Source: Paracoccaceae bacterium
GTDB lineage: Bacteria > Pseudomonadota > Alphaproteobacteria > Rhodobacterales > Rhodobacteraceae
NCBI GenBank assembly: GCA_024742835.1
Contig: JANSXS010000009.1
Location: 27,486 to 91,485, forward strand
DNA length: 64,000 bases
Direction of reading: 5' to 3'
The notes under the pieces were generated by a model. It saw nothing but the letters and a program-made list of their open reading frames with translations, had not been told where the DNA came from and did not search any database. Shown in pieces: positions 29,834 through 38,620 of the stretch (positions are counted from its first letter, which is position 1; the number at the start of each line of letters is the position of its first letter). The position numbers and the translations under genes were made by a program.

Positions 29834-30471
29834 CCAAGCATGAGGGACGCATGAGCACCACCGAGGCCACTTACACAATTGCCGCCGAAGACCGACTGCG
29901 GGCTGATCTTTACGATTTCCTCGGCCTGCTTCTGGCCACGCCGCCGGGCGAGCCGCTGTTGAAGCAGACCGCCAGCCTGACCGGCGATGACGACACCGAT
30001 CTGGGCACCGCCGTCGCGGCCCTGTCGCGCATCGCCCGGCACAGCCGCCCCGAAGCGGTGGAACGCGAATTCAACGCGCTGTTTATCGGGTTGGGCCGGG
30101 GGGAGTTGCTGCCCTACGCCAGCTATTACCTGACCGGGTTTCTCAATGAAAAGCCGCTGGCCACGCTGCGCCGCGACATGGCTGCACGCGGCATGACCCG
30201 CGCGCCGAATGTCTACGAGCCCGAAGACAACATCGCCTCTTTGATGGAGATGATGGCAGGCCTGATCACGGGCCGGTTCGGCAAGCCCGCGTCGCTCGCC
30301 GATCAGAAAACGTTCTTCAACAAGCATATCGGCCCCTGGGCCGGACATTTCTACACGGATTTGGAGGCCGCGAAGAACTCGGTTTTCTATGCCTCGGTCG
30401 GCGCTGTCGGCCGGGTGTTCATGGAGATCGAGGCAGAAGGTTTCCGGATGAGCGCGGAGCGATCCGCATGA
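29830..30471 (+). CDS. TorD/DmsD-family chaperone for formate dehydrogenase
   Basis: A 213-residue all-helical chaperone of the TorD family (DLYDFLGLLLATPPGEPLL, EFNALFIGLGRGELLPYASYYLTGFLNEKPLATLRRDM, EPEDNIASLMEMMAGLI). Such proteins bind the TAT signal of a molybdo-enzyme and hold it until the cofactor is loaded; FdhA downstream is the clear client. A second ATG (MSTTEATYT, 29851) is an alternative start. Confidence 0.88.
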   Translation: MTKHEGRMSTTEATYTIAAEDRLRADLYDFLGLLLATPPGEPLLKQTASLTGDDDTDLGTAVAALSRIARHSRPEAVEREFNALFIGLGRGELLPYASYYLTGFLNEKPLATLRRDMAARGMTRAPNVYEPEDNIASLMEMMAGLITGRFGKPASLADQKTFFNKHIGPWAGHFYTDLEAAKNSVFYASVGAVGRVFMEIEAEGFRMSAERSA

Positions 30472-30514
30472 ACCGGCGGGCTTGCCCGTCATCAGAGCCG
30501 AGAGGAGGACTCTC

Positions 30515-30703
30515 ATGAGCCAGAAAACCGAAGGCAGCAGCCGTCGCGATTTTCTCAAACTGGCCGCGACCGGCGCGCCCGCTGTCGCGGTTGCAACCAT
30601 TGCGACCACCGGCACGGCCGAAGCCGCAGCCCCCGACCTGACATCCGAAAAGATGCAGGATACCGCGCATACCCGCGCCTATTTCGACAGCGCCCGCTTT
30701 TAA
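30515..30703 (+). CDS. Small TAT-signal protein of the formate dehydrogenase operon (FdhX-like)
   Basis: A 62-residue protein made of a twin-arginine signal (SSRRDFLKLAATGAPAVAVAT) plus a 30-residue tail ending ARAYFDSARF-like. Small TAT proteins of this kind precede the catalytic subunit in many fdh operons; role unproven. AGAGGAGG (30501-30508) is a strong ribosome site for the ATG at 30515. Confidence 0.8.
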   Translation: MSQKTEGSSRRDFLKLAATGAPAVAVATIATTGTAEAAAPDLTSEKMQDTAHTRAYFDSARF

Positions 30704-30786
30704 AGGCGGACGTCGTCACATTCCACTGCGCCGGCAACTGGTAGCGATTGGCCCGACAGCCCGGCGTTTACCATCCTTAGTACCCA

Positions 30787-30805
30787 ACCCCTGATCGACA
30801 GGGGT
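30787..30805 (+). other. Short hairpin in front of fdhA
   Basis: Arms acccctg (30787-30793) and caggggt (30799-30805) around a 5-base loop, ending 4 bases before the GGGAGGAGAG ribosome site of fdhA. It may set relative expression or protect the downstream mRNA. There is no T-tract, so it is not a terminator. Confidence 0.4.
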
Positions 30806-30824
30806 ACAGGGAGGAGAGACAAAC

Positions 30825-33722
30825 ATGCTTAGGAAAAAGACCAACGGGGTTGCGAAACGCCCCCAGCGGACAAGTATCCTGTCCGAGGTCGCCGGATCTT
30901 CCGTCGACCGCCGCGCGTTCCTGCGTGGCTCCGGCCTGGCCATCGGTGGCCTTGCCGCAATCGGCGCAATGGGCGGCACCGTCACCCGCGCCAACGCTCA
31001 GACCGCCGCGACGCAGGCGGTTCAGACAATCAAGTCGGTCTGCACACACTGTTCCGTCGGCTGCACGGTCGTTGCCGAAGTCAGCAATGGTGTCTGGACG
31101 GGGCAGGAGCCCGGCTGGGACAGCCCGTTCAACCTTGGAGCGCATTGCGCCAAGGGTGCCGCGGTGCGCGAGCACGCCCATGGCGAACGCCGGCTCAAGT
31201 ACCCGATGAAGAAAGAGGGCGGCGAGTGGAAGCGGATCAGCTGGGAACAGGCGATCAACGAGATCGGCGACGGGATGCTGAACATCCGCGAGGAAAGCGG
31301 ACCGGATTCCGTATACTGGCTGGGAAGCGCCAAGCATAACAACGAACAGGCCTATCTGTTCCGCAAGTTCGCCGCGTACTGGGGCACGAACAACGTGGAT
31401 CACCAGGCCCGGATCTGTCATTCGACCACCGTGGCGGGCGTTGCGAATACATGGGGCTACGGCGCCATGACCAATTCGTATAACGATATCCACAATTCCA
31501 AGGCCATCTTCATCATCGGCGGCAACCCCGCCGAGGCGCACCCGGTCAGCCTGTTGCACGTGCTCAAGGCCAAGGAGCAGAACAACGCGCCGATGATCGT
31601 CTGCGACCCGCGCTTTACCCGCACGGCCGCTCATGCCGATGAATATGTCCGGTTCCGTCCCGGTTCTGACGTGGCGCTGGTCTGGGGTATCTTGTGGCAC
31701 ATCTTCGAGAATGGCTGGGAAGACAAGGAATTCATCCGCACCCGTGTCTGGGGCATGGACCAGATCAAGGCAGAAGTCGCCAAGTGGACCCCCGAAGAGG
31801 TCGAGCGCGTCACCGGCGCGCCGGGTGAACAGCTTCGCCGCGTCGCGCGCACGCTGGCCAACAACCGTCCGGGCACCGTGATCTGGTGCATGGGGGGCAC
31901 CCAGCACACCAACGGCAACAACAACACGCGTGCCTATTGCGTGCTTCAGCTTGCCCTTGGCAACATGGGCGTGTCGGGTGGCGGCACCAACATCTTCCGC
32001 GGCCATGACAATGTTCAAGGTGCCACGGACCTTGGTGTTCTCAGCCACACGCTGCCGGGCTATTACGGCCTGTCGGCGGGCGCATGGGCGCATTGGGCGC
32101 GTGTCTGGGGCGAAGATCCCGAATGGCTCGCCGGCAATTTCGACAGCATCACCGGCAAGGACGGCAAGGAGAAATCTCTGCAAAACCTCAAGGGGATTCC
32201 CGTCAGCCGCTGGATCGACGGCGTACTGGAAGACGAAGCCAACATGGATCAGCCCGCAAAGGTGCGTGCCATGGTGCTTTGGGGCCACGCGCCCAACTCC
32301 CAGACCCGCATGACCGAGATGAAGACGGCGATGGAAAAGCTCGACATGCTTGTCGTGATCGATCCGTTCCCGACCGTCTCGGCGGTTCTGCATGACCGCA
32401 CCGATGGCTGTTACCTTCTGCCCGCGACCACGCAGTTCGAGACACACGGCTCGGTCACGGCGTCTAACCGGTCTATCCAGTGGCGCGAAAAGGTGATGGA
32501 CCCGCTCTTTGAATCAAAGACGGATCACGAGATCATCGGCCTTTTCTCGAAGAAGTTCGGGTTTCACGACCGGATTTTCCGCAATATCGGCATCGAGGCC
32601 GATGGCGTGACCCCCAATATCGAGGACACGACCCGCGAATTCAACAGCGGCATGTGGACCATCGGCTACACGGGTCAGTCGCCCGAGCGTCTGAAACTGC
32701 ACATGGCCAATCAGCACACGTTTGACAAGACGACGTTGAAGGCTGTGGGCGGACCGGCGGATGGCGACTATTACGGTTTGCCATGGCCAAGCTGGGGCAC
32801 GCCCGAGATGAACCATCCGGGCACGCCGAACCTGTACGACATGTCCAAGCCGGTGGCCGATGGTGGCCTGACCTTCCGCGCGCGTTTCGGCGTCGAGCGG
32901 GATGGCGACAACCTGCTGGCCGAGGGCGTGTATTCCAAAGGGTCGGAGATTCAGGACGGCTATCCGGAATTCACCATGCAGATGCTGATGGATCTGGGCT
33001 GGGACGGCGATCTGACCGCAGAGGAACGCGCCGCGATCGACGCCATTGCCGGGCCGAACACCAACTGGAAGACCGACCTGTCGGGCGGCATCCAGCGGGT
33101 GGCCATCAAGCATGGCTGTGCACCCTTCGGCAACGCCAAGGCGCGGGCCGTGGTATGGACCTTCCCCGATCCGGTGCCGGTACACCGCGAGCCGCTTTAT
33201 ACCAACCGGTATGATCTGGTCGCGGATTACCCAACCTACGAGGACCGTCACGACTATCGTCTTCCCACCTTGTATGCGTCGATCCAGAAGAACGACTTTT
33301 CCAAGGATTTCCCGATCATCCTGACCTCGGGACGTCTTGTGGAATACGAGGGCGGCGGCGACGAGACACGGTCGAACCCGTGGCTTGCCGAGCTTCAGCA
33401 GGACATGTTCGTGGAGATGAACCCGCGCGATGCCAACAATCTTGGTGTGCGGGACGGTGAGCAGGTCTGGGTCGAAGGGCCCGAAGGCGGCAAGGTGAAG
33501 GTCATGGCGATGGTCACCAACCGGGTGGGCGAGGGCGTTGCCTTCATGCCGTTCCACTTTGGCGGCCATTACCAGGGCGAGGACCAGCGGAGCAAGTATC
33601 CCGATGGCGCCGACCCCTATGTGCTGGGTGAATCCACGAACACCGCCCAGACCTATGGCTACGATTCCGTAACCCAGATGCAGGAGACGAAGGCGACTCT
33701 CTGCAAAATCAGCGCAGCTTAA
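30825..33722 (+). CDS. fdhA: Formate dehydrogenase catalytic (alpha) subunit, Cys type
   Basis: A 965-residue Mo/W-bis-pterin enzyme that oxidises formate to CO2. The TAT signal SVDRRAFLRGSGLAIGG lies at 27-43, so it acts in the periplasm. The 4Fe-4S ligands are Cys73, Cys76, Cys80 (CTHCSVGC) and Cys108 (GAHCAKG). The metal ligand is Cys198 in NVDHQARICHSTTVAG, where selenoprotein homologues carry Sec. The C-terminal cofactor domain (TSGRLVEYEGGGDETRSNPWLAELQQDMFVEMNP) is complete. It stands in an operon with chaperone, FeS and cytochrome b subunits. Confidence 0.95.
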   Translation: MLRKKTNGVAKRPQRTSILSEVAGSSVDRRAFLRGSGLAIGGLAAIGAMGGTVTRANAQTAATQAVQTIKSVCTHCSVGCTVVAEVSNGVWTGQEPGWDSPFNLGAHCAKGAAVREHAHGERRLKYPMKKEGGEWKRISWEQAINEIGDGMLNIREESGPDSVYWLGSAKHNNEQAYLFRKFAAYWGTNNVDHQARICHSTTVAGVANTWGYGAMTNSYNDIHNSKAIFIIGGNPAEAHPVSLLHVLKAKEQNNAPMIVCDPRFTRTAAHADEYVRFRPGSDVALVWGILWHIFENGWEDKEFIRTRVWGMDQIKAEVAKWTPEEVERVTGAPGEQLRRVARTLANNRPGTVIWCMGGTQHTNGNNNTRAYCVLQLALGNMGVSGGGTNIFRGHDNVQGATDLGVLSHTLPGYYGLSAGAWAHWARVWGEDPEWLAGNFDSITGKDGKEKSLQNLKGIPVSRWIDGVLEDEANMDQPAKVRAMVLWGHAPNSQTRMTEMKTAMEKLDMLVVIDPFPTVSAVLHDRTDGCYLLPATTQFETHGSVTASNRSIQWREKVMDPLFESKTDHEIIGLFSKKFGFHDRIFRNIGIEADGVTPNIEDTTREFNSGMWTIGYTGQSPERLKLHMANQHTFDKTTLKAVGGPADGDYYGLPWPSWGTPEMNHPGTPNLYDMSKPVADGGLTFRARFGVERDGDNLLAEGVYSKGSEIQDGYPEFTMQMLMDLGWDGDLTAEERAAIDAIAGPNTNWKTDLSGGIQRVAIKHGCAPFGNAKARAVVWTFPDPVPVHREPLYTNRYDLVADYPTYEDRHDYRLPTLYASIQKNDFSKDFPIILTSGRLVEYEGGGDETRSNPWLAELQQDMFVEMNPRDANNLGVRDGEQVWVEGPEGGKVKVMAMVTNRVGEGVAFMPFHFGGHYQGEDQRSKYPDGADPYVLGESTNTAQTYGYDSVTQMQETKATLCKISAA

Positions 33723-33735
33723 GGAGATATGGGAT

Positions 33736-34329
33736 ATGGCAAGAGCTAAATTCCTCTGTGACGCCGAACGCTGCATCGAATGCAACGCCTGCGTGACCGC
33801 TTGCAAGAACGAGCATGAGGTGCCTTGGGGCATCAACCGCCGCCGCGTGGTGACCATCGAGGATGGCAACCCCGGCGAACGCTCGATCTCGGTGGCGTGT
33901 ATGCATTGTTCCGATGCGCCCTGCATGGCGGTCTGTCCGGTAGATTGTTTCTACCAGAACGAGGAGGGCGTCGTCCTTCACTCGAAAGACCTTTGCATCG
34001 GCTGTGGTTATTGCTTTTACGCGTGCCCGTTCGGCGCGCCGCAATTCCCGCAGGCCGGCAACTTCGGCAGCCGTGGCAAGATGGACAAATGCACCTTCTG
34101 TGCCGGTGGCCCCGAAGAAAACAACAGCCAGGCAGAGTTCCAGAAGTACGGACGCAACCGGATCGCGGAAGGCAAGCTGCCGATCTGCGCCGAGATGTGC
34201 TCGACCAAGGCGCTTCTGGCCGGGGACGGGGACATCGTCGCGAATATCTATCGCGAGCGTGTTGTCTCCCGTGGCTTCGGCTCTGGCGCGTGGGGCTGGG
34301 GCACAGCCTACGAACAGAAGGGCGGCTGA
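33736..34329 (+). CDS. fdhB: Formate dehydrogenase iron-sulfur (beta) subunit
   Basis: A 197-residue ferredoxin-like subunit with four 4Fe-4S sites: CIECNACVTACKNEHEVPWG, CMHCSDAPCMAVCPVDCF, CIGCGYCFYACPFGAPQFP and KMDKCTFC...C. It wires FdhA to the cytochrome b subunit. It has no signal of its own, so it is probably exported as a complex with FdhA. AAGGAGATA stands just upstream. Confidence 0.94.
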   Translation: MARAKFLCDAERCIECNACVTACKNEHEVPWGINRRRVVTIEDGNPGERSISVACMHCSDAPCMAVCPVDCFYQNEEGVVLHSKDLCIGCGYCFYACPFGAPQFPQAGNFGSRGKMDKCTFCAGGPEENNSQAEFQKYGRNRIAEGKLPICAEMCSTKALLAGDGDIVANIYRERVVSRGFGSGAWGWGTAYEQKGG

Positions 34330-34333
34330 TCCT

Positions 34334-34360
34334 GTAGGGTGGGCAGATTGCCCACCCTAC
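34334..34360. repeat. REP-like perfect palindrome between fdhB and fdhC
   Basis: Arms gtagggtgggca (34334-34345) and tgcccaccctac (34349-34360) with a 3-base loop: a 12-bp perfect stem. The same arm occurs at 13309. It follows the fdhB stop by 4 bases and could attenuate or stabilise the mRNA, but it has no T-tract. Confidence 0.65.
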
Positions 34361-34380
34361 GATCGGACGACAATCTTGGT

Positions 34381-34402
34381 GGGCGGCCTCGACGGGCCGC
34401 CC
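34381..34402 (+). other. Second hairpin in the fdhB-fdhC gap
   Basis: Arms gggcggcc (34381-34388) and ggccgccc (34395-34402), loop 6. With the palindrome at 34334 it gives two strong stem-loops in a 110-base gap, suggesting uneven expression of the membrane subunit. Confidence 0.45.
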
Positions 34403-34439
34403 CCTGTCCAATGTCCACAGGCATTCAGGAATCATACCC

Positions 34440-35654
34440 ATGGCGCGCATTCTGCTTACCATTGCACTTTTGTTCAGCCTTGCCCTGCCCGGCATGGCGC
34501 AAGACGTCGATGCACCTGCATCCGGCGCGACCGATCCGCGCGCGGCAACCGGGGGCGCGCAGACGCTTGACGATATCCTTGCCCGACAGCGTGGCGAAGA
34601 AGTGCCGAGCCGCGAGCGCTCGGAAGACCCTGACAGCGCCGGGGCCATGGCCGGGCAGCTTGGGTCGCTGGGCGGGTCGTCTGACTCGGAGGTCTGGAGC
34701 GCGCTGCGTTTCGGCACCGCCGACGTGACCGTGTCCGCCGGTGGCGCGCCCGCCCGCGTCCTGATCCAGGATCGTGGCATGTGGTGGCTGGAATTTCGCG
34801 AAGGCCCGCTGACCACCTATGGTGGCTGGCTGTTGCTGGGCACGCTTGCGCTATTGGCGATATTCTACGTGATCCGGGGCCGCATCACCATCGACGGGCG
34901 TAAAACCGGCCGCACAGTCACGCGCTTCGGCGCCGCCGAACGCTTTACCCATTGGCTCATGGCGGGTTCTTTCATCCTGTTGGGGATCACCGGTCTTCTG
35001 GTTCTGATGGGGCGGCAATTCATCATTCCAACGTTCGGGCACGAGGCTTTCTCGACCGTTGCCATCGGCTCCAAGTGGATCCACAACAATGTGTCCTGGG
35101 CCTTCATGCTGGGGATCATTCTGTCCTTCTTTTTCTGGATCAGCCACAACATCCCCAACAAGACGGACCTGAAATGGCTGGCTGTTGGCGGTGGAATCTT
35201 CAAGAAGGGGGTTCACCCGCCCGCCAAGAAATTCAACGCCGGGCAAAAGGTGATCTTCTGGTCGGTCATCCTGCTGGGCGGTTCGATCTCGGTGTCGGGG
35301 TTGTCACTGCTCTTTCCGTTCGAAATGCCGATGTTCGCCAAGACCTTTGCGATCCTGAACGAGACGGGTCTGCCGCAGACGCTTGGCTTTGGCGCGTTGC
35401 CAACGCAGCTTGCGCCGCATGAAGAGATGCAATTCGCGCAGCTTTGGCACTCCATTGTCAGCTTTGTGCTCATGGCGATCATCATCGCGCATATCTATAT
35501 CGGCTCTGTCGGTATGGAGGGGGCCTATGACGCCATGGGGTCCGGCGAGGTAGAGGAGCAATGGGCGCGCGAGCACCAGTCGCTGTGGCTTGAAGAGCTG
35601 GAGGAAGAGGGCAAGCTGCCCGATACGTCCAAGGCGGCGACACCTGCGGAATGA
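34440..35654 (+). CDS. fdhC: Formate dehydrogenase cytochrome b (gamma) subunit
   Basis: A 404-residue membrane subunit. A cleavable signal (1-21, ending GMAQ) and a periplasmic linker are followed by five hydrophobic helices: one at about 120-140, then a four-helix cytochrome b core. The haem b ligand regions are ERFTHWLMAGSFILLGITG, GSKWIHNNVSWAF and LWHSIVSFVLMAIIIAHIYIG. The end EGAYDAMGSGEVEEQWAREHQSLWLEEL is typical of FDH gamma subunits. It passes electrons from FdhB to the quinone pool. Confidence 0.93.
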   Translation: MARILLTIALLFSLALPGMAQDVDAPASGATDPRAATGGAQTLDDILARQRGEEVPSRERSEDPDSAGAMAGQLGSLGGSSDSEVWSALRFGTADVTVSAGGAPARVLIQDRGMWWLEFREGPLTTYGGWLLLGTLALLAIFYVIRGRITIDGRKTGRTVTRFGAAERFTHWLMAGSFILLGITGLLVLMGRQFIIPTFGHEAFSTVAIGSKWIHNNVSWAFMLGIILSFFFWISHNIPNKTDLKWLAVGGGIFKKGVHPPAKKFNAGQKVIFWSVILLGGSISVSGLSLLFPFEMPMFAKTFAILNETGLPQTLGFGALPTQLAPHEEMQFAQLWHSIVSFVLMAIIIAHIYIGSVGMEGAYDAMGSGEVEEQWAREHQSLWLEELEEEGKLPDTSKAATPAE

Positions 35655-35655
35655 C

Positions 35656-36975
35656 ATGCGCGCGCCGCTGACATGTCTGTTGGCCGGTCTGGCCGTGGCG
35701 GCACTGCCCGCCGCGGCACAGGAGTTTACGACGCTCAAGGGACATGGGGGGCCGGTCATGGGGCTGGATGTGCATGAGGGGACGGGCCGCGTCGCCACCG
35801 CCAGTTTCGACAATTCCGTGGGACTTTGGGAGGCAGGCCGCCCGCGCTGGCTTGAGGCGCACGAGGCGGCGGTGACCACGGTCCGGTTCCTCGATGCCGA
35901 CACGGCCATGTCCGGCGGCGACGATTTCGCCGTGGTGCTCTGGTCGCTGGATACCGGGCTGGCGACCCGGCTGGAAGGACATCAGGGCAAGGTGGCGCAG
36001 CTTGCGCCGTCGCCGGACGGACAGACCATCGCTTCGGCCAGTTGGGATGGGTCTATCGGCTTGTGGCCTCGAACAGGCGGCACCCCGGTATTCTTGCGCG
36101 GCCATGCTGCCGGGGTCAGTGATCTGGCTTATGCGGCGGACGGTGGGCGGCTTTATTCCGCCTCGGCGGACGGGACGATCCGGGTCTGGAACCCCGAGCA
36201 GCCCGACACGGGGGCGCGCGTGATTGTCGATCAGGGGTTCGGCGTCAACCGGCTGATCCTGCCGCGGGATGAAACATGGCTGGCTTACGGGGCTGTCGAT
36301 GGCGTGACTCGGGTTGTGGACCCGGTGACCGGCGAGACGCTGCGGGATTTCTCGCTGGACCGGCGGCCGGTGCTGGCGATGGCCCATCACGAGGCAACGG
36401 GGCAATTGGCCGTTGGCGACGGGGATGGCTATATCATGATGATCGACACGGCGACCTGGCGCATCACGCGCGATTTCCGCGCCATGGCGCAGGGTCCGGT
36501 CTGGGCGCTGGATTTCTCGCCCGATGGCGCGCAGATCTATGCCGGCGGGATCGAGGATGTGGTCTATGCCTGGCCCGTGGCGCTGCTGGCCGCGTTCGAG
36601 CCTGCGGGCGGTGTGACACGCTCTTTCCTGCGCAACCCCGAGGACATGCCCAACGGAGAGCGGCAATTCATGCGCAAATGTTCGATCTGTCATGCGCTGA
36701 CGCCGCCGCCCTCGCGCAAGGCCGGGCCGACGCTTTATGGAATTTTCGGGCGACCCTCGGGGGCAGTGCCCGGCTACCCCTATTCGGATCGACTGGCAAA
36801 GGCCGATATCATCTGGTCGGACGACACGATCGACGCGCTTTTCGATTTTGGCCCCGACCACTATATTCCGGGATCGAAGATGCCGATGCAGCGCATCACC
36901 GCCGCCGCGGACCGCAGGGATCTGGTTGATTTCCTGCGCCGTGCCACGGCCCCCAACAAGGAGACGGAACAATGA
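35656..36975 (+). CDS. WD40 beta-propeller fused to cytochrome c
   Basis: A 439-residue exported protein (signal 1-22). Residues about 25-315 form WD40-type repeats (GHGGPVMGLDVHEGTGRVATASFDNSVGLWE; GHQGKVAQLAPSPDGQTIASASWDGSIGLW; GHAAGVSDLAYAADGGRLYSASADGTIRVW). Residues about 335-439 are a cytochrome c with C342-SIC-H346 and the distal GSKMPMQ Met. It begins 1 base after the fdhC stop, so it is translated with formate dehydrogenase and probably accepts electrons or senses flux in the periplasm. Confidence 0.85.
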   Translation: MRAPLTCLLAGLAVAALPAAAQEFTTLKGHGGPVMGLDVHEGTGRVATASFDNSVGLWEAGRPRWLEAHEAAVTTVRFLDADTAMSGGDDFAVVLWSLDTGLATRLEGHQGKVAQLAPSPDGQTIASASWDGSIGLWPRTGGTPVFLRGHAAGVSDLAYAADGGRLYSASADGTIRVWNPEQPDTGARVIVDQGFGVNRLILPRDETWLAYGAVDGVTRVVDPVTGETLRDFSLDRRPVLAMAHHEATGQLAVGDGDGYIMMIDTATWRITRDFRAMAQGPVWALDFSPDGAQIYAGGIEDVVYAWPVALLAAFEPAGGVTRSFLRNPEDMPNGERQFMRKCSICHALTPPPSRKAGPTLYGIFGRPSGAVPGYPYSDRLAKADIIWSDDTIDALFDFGPDHYIPGSKMPMQRITAAADRRDLVDFLRRATAPNKETEQ

Positions 36976-37109
36976 AAGCCATGCTGACGGCCTTTGTGGC
37001 CATTGCATTTATTTCGGTTGGCGCTTGGTACGCGCTGACCCATCTCGGGTTTGACAGCGGCAATGTGAATGCCGGGCCGGGCGTGCGGCTGGGTGACACC
37101 GGCGGATGA
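36972..37109 (+). CDS. 45-residue membrane protein
   Basis: A short gene fixed by overlaps at both ends: its ATG overlaps the WD40-cytochrome stop (ATGA 36972-36975) and its stop overlaps the regulator start (ATGA 37106-37109). It encodes one hydrophobic helix (MLTAFVAIAFISVGAWYAL) and a small polar, probably periplasmic tail. No family recognised. The double coupling argues strongly that it is real and works with its neighbours. Confidence 0.72.
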   Translation: MKAMLTAFVAIAFISVGAWYALTHLGFDSGNVNAGPGVRLGDTGG

Positions 37110-38494
37110 GCGATGCGCGTGCCGCTACCGTGGTCAGGGCCACCGCGCCACAGACGCGGCGCGACGATGAGTATGGCGACAACCTGCAATTCGCCTCGGT
37201 GCTGGTCATCGACGATGAGCCGGGGATGCGCAACTTCCTGACCAAGATCCTGGAACCGCGTGTCAAGCGGGTGGAACAGGCGCGGTCGGCGGCTCAGGCC
37301 GCCGAAATCCTGGATCGGGCGCATTTCGACCTGATCATCCTCGACAATGTCATGCCCGGCAAGACCGGCCTTGAATGGCTGTCCGAACAGCGGCGCGTCG
37401 GGCTGTTCGCCGATGCGATCATGATCACCGCCTATGCCGATCTGGACACGGCGATCCAGGCGCTGCGCGCGGGCGTGGCGGATTTCGTGCTCAAGCCGTT
37501 TCGCGCCAATCAGATCCTGAACGCGGTGGGACGGGCGCTGGATCGCAAGTATCTGGCGCGGGAAAACTACCTGCTGAAACACGCGCTGTCGGATGGTGGC
37601 ACTGTGGCGCAGGGCCGTCTTCTGGGCAATTCGCCGGCGATTGCGCAGGTGCGCGAGATGCTGACGAAACTGGCGGCGACGCCAAGCACGGTGCTGTTCA
37701 CCGGCGAGAGCGGCACCGGCAAGGAGATCGCGGCGCGCACGTTGCACGGGCTGTCGGACCGCGCCGGGAGCCCGTTTGTCGCGGTCAATTGTGCGGCCAT
37801 TTCGCCCGATCATATTGCCGAGGAACTGTTCGGCGTGGTCGAGGCGGGCGCGCGGCGAAAGGACGGGCTTTTCCTGCATGCCGATGGCGGCGTCTTGTTT
37901 CTGGACGAGGTGGCGCAACTGCCCGAACAGGTGCAGGCGGCGCTGTTGCGCGTACTGGAGGACAGGCGCATCCGTCCGCTGGGGGCCGAACGCGAGATCC
38001 CGCTGAACCTGCGGTTTTTCTTTGCCACCAATGCCGATCTGGAAACCGCCGTGGCCGAAGGTCGGTTCCGGGCGGATCTGTATCACCGGATCAACGTGGT
38101 CAACGTGCAGATGCCGCCGCTTTGCGAAAGGCGCGAGGATATCGTGGAGCTGGCGGCGCTGTTCATGAGCGAGTTGTCGCGGGCCCTGGCCCTGCCGGCG
38201 CTGGAGCTGAACGAGGAGGTTTTGCTGAAACTGGCGCGGTATGACTGGCCGGGCAATGTGCGCGAGTTGCGCAACATGATCGAACGCTCTGTGATTCTGG
38301 GCCGGTTCCCCGACGAATTCGCCGGGCAGGGCACTGTTACCGGCGAGGCGGCCATCGAGACGCTGGAACTGGTCGAGCAGCGCCATATCCTGAGCGTGCT
38401 GGACAGGTGCCGGGGCAACCGCGCCGAGGCCGCCCGCCGCCTTGGGGTGGCACGCAAGACCATCGACCGCAAATGTGCAGCCTGGGGCGTGTGA
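37106..38494 (+). CDS. NtrC-like response regulator lacking the GAFTGA loop
   Basis: A 462-residue regulator. Receiver domain (about 31-145; phospho-Asp80 in LIILDNVMPG, Lys130 in LKPF), AAA+ domain (about 170-400; Walker A GESGTGKE 200-207, Walker B VLFLDE 263-268) and a Fis-type HTH at the end (NRAEAARRLGVARKTIDRK). Between ELFG (240-243) and the Walker B region the sequence is VVEAGARRKDGLFLHADGG. The GAFTGA motif that contacts sigma-54 is missing and the loop is shorter. It may therefore act with the housekeeping sigma factor or as a repressor. The convergent kinase is the likely partner and the fdh genes the likely target. Confidence 0.87.
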   Translation: MSDARAATVVRATAPQTRRDDEYGDNLQFASVLVIDDEPGMRNFLTKILEPRVKRVEQARSAAQAAEILDRAHFDLIILDNVMPGKTGLEWLSEQRRVGLFADAIMITAYADLDTAIQALRAGVADFVLKPFRANQILNAVGRALDRKYLARENYLLKHALSDGGTVAQGRLLGNSPAIAQVREMLTKLAATPSTVLFTGESGTGKEIAARTLHGLSDRAGSPFVAVNCAAISPDHIAEELFGVVEAGARRKDGLFLHADGGVLFLDEVAQLPEQVQAALLRVLEDRRIRPLGAEREIPLNLRFFFATNADLETAVAEGRFRADLYHRINVVNVQMPPLCERREDIVELAALFMSELSRALALPALELNEEVLLKLARYDWPGNVRELRNMIERSVILGRFPDEFAGQGTVTGEAAIETLELVEQRHILSVLDRCRGNRAEAARRLGVARKTIDRKCAAWGV

Positions 38495-38541
38495 CGGCGT
38501 GATCCGGTTGTGCGGCTGCGCCGCGCAGGTCAGCAAGGCAG

Positions 38542-38619
38542 GAGGGGCTCTGCCCCTCACGTTGAAATTCCACGGAATTTCAACGCTCACCCCGAGGTAT
38601 TTCCGGCCAGATGAAGCCG
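38542..38619. repeat. Rhodobacterales-type intergenic repeat with two hairpins
   Basis: It begins with arms gaggggc/gcccctc (38542-38548, 38552-38558). A perfect 11-bp palindrome follows, gttgaaattcc (38561-38571) / ggaatttcaac (38574-38584). It ends in ccccgaggtatttccggccagatgaag (written here in parts: ccccgaggtat, ttccggccagatgaag). The tail matches, from memory, a repeat common between genes in this family. It lies downstream of the regulator and probably acts as a terminator or REP element. Confidence 0.55.
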
Positions 38620-38620
38620 G

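Noticed and set aside
30777..32447. 556-codon minus-strand open frame antisense to fdhA
   Set aside because: Shadow of a certain molybdo-enzyme gene; no motif or start signal.
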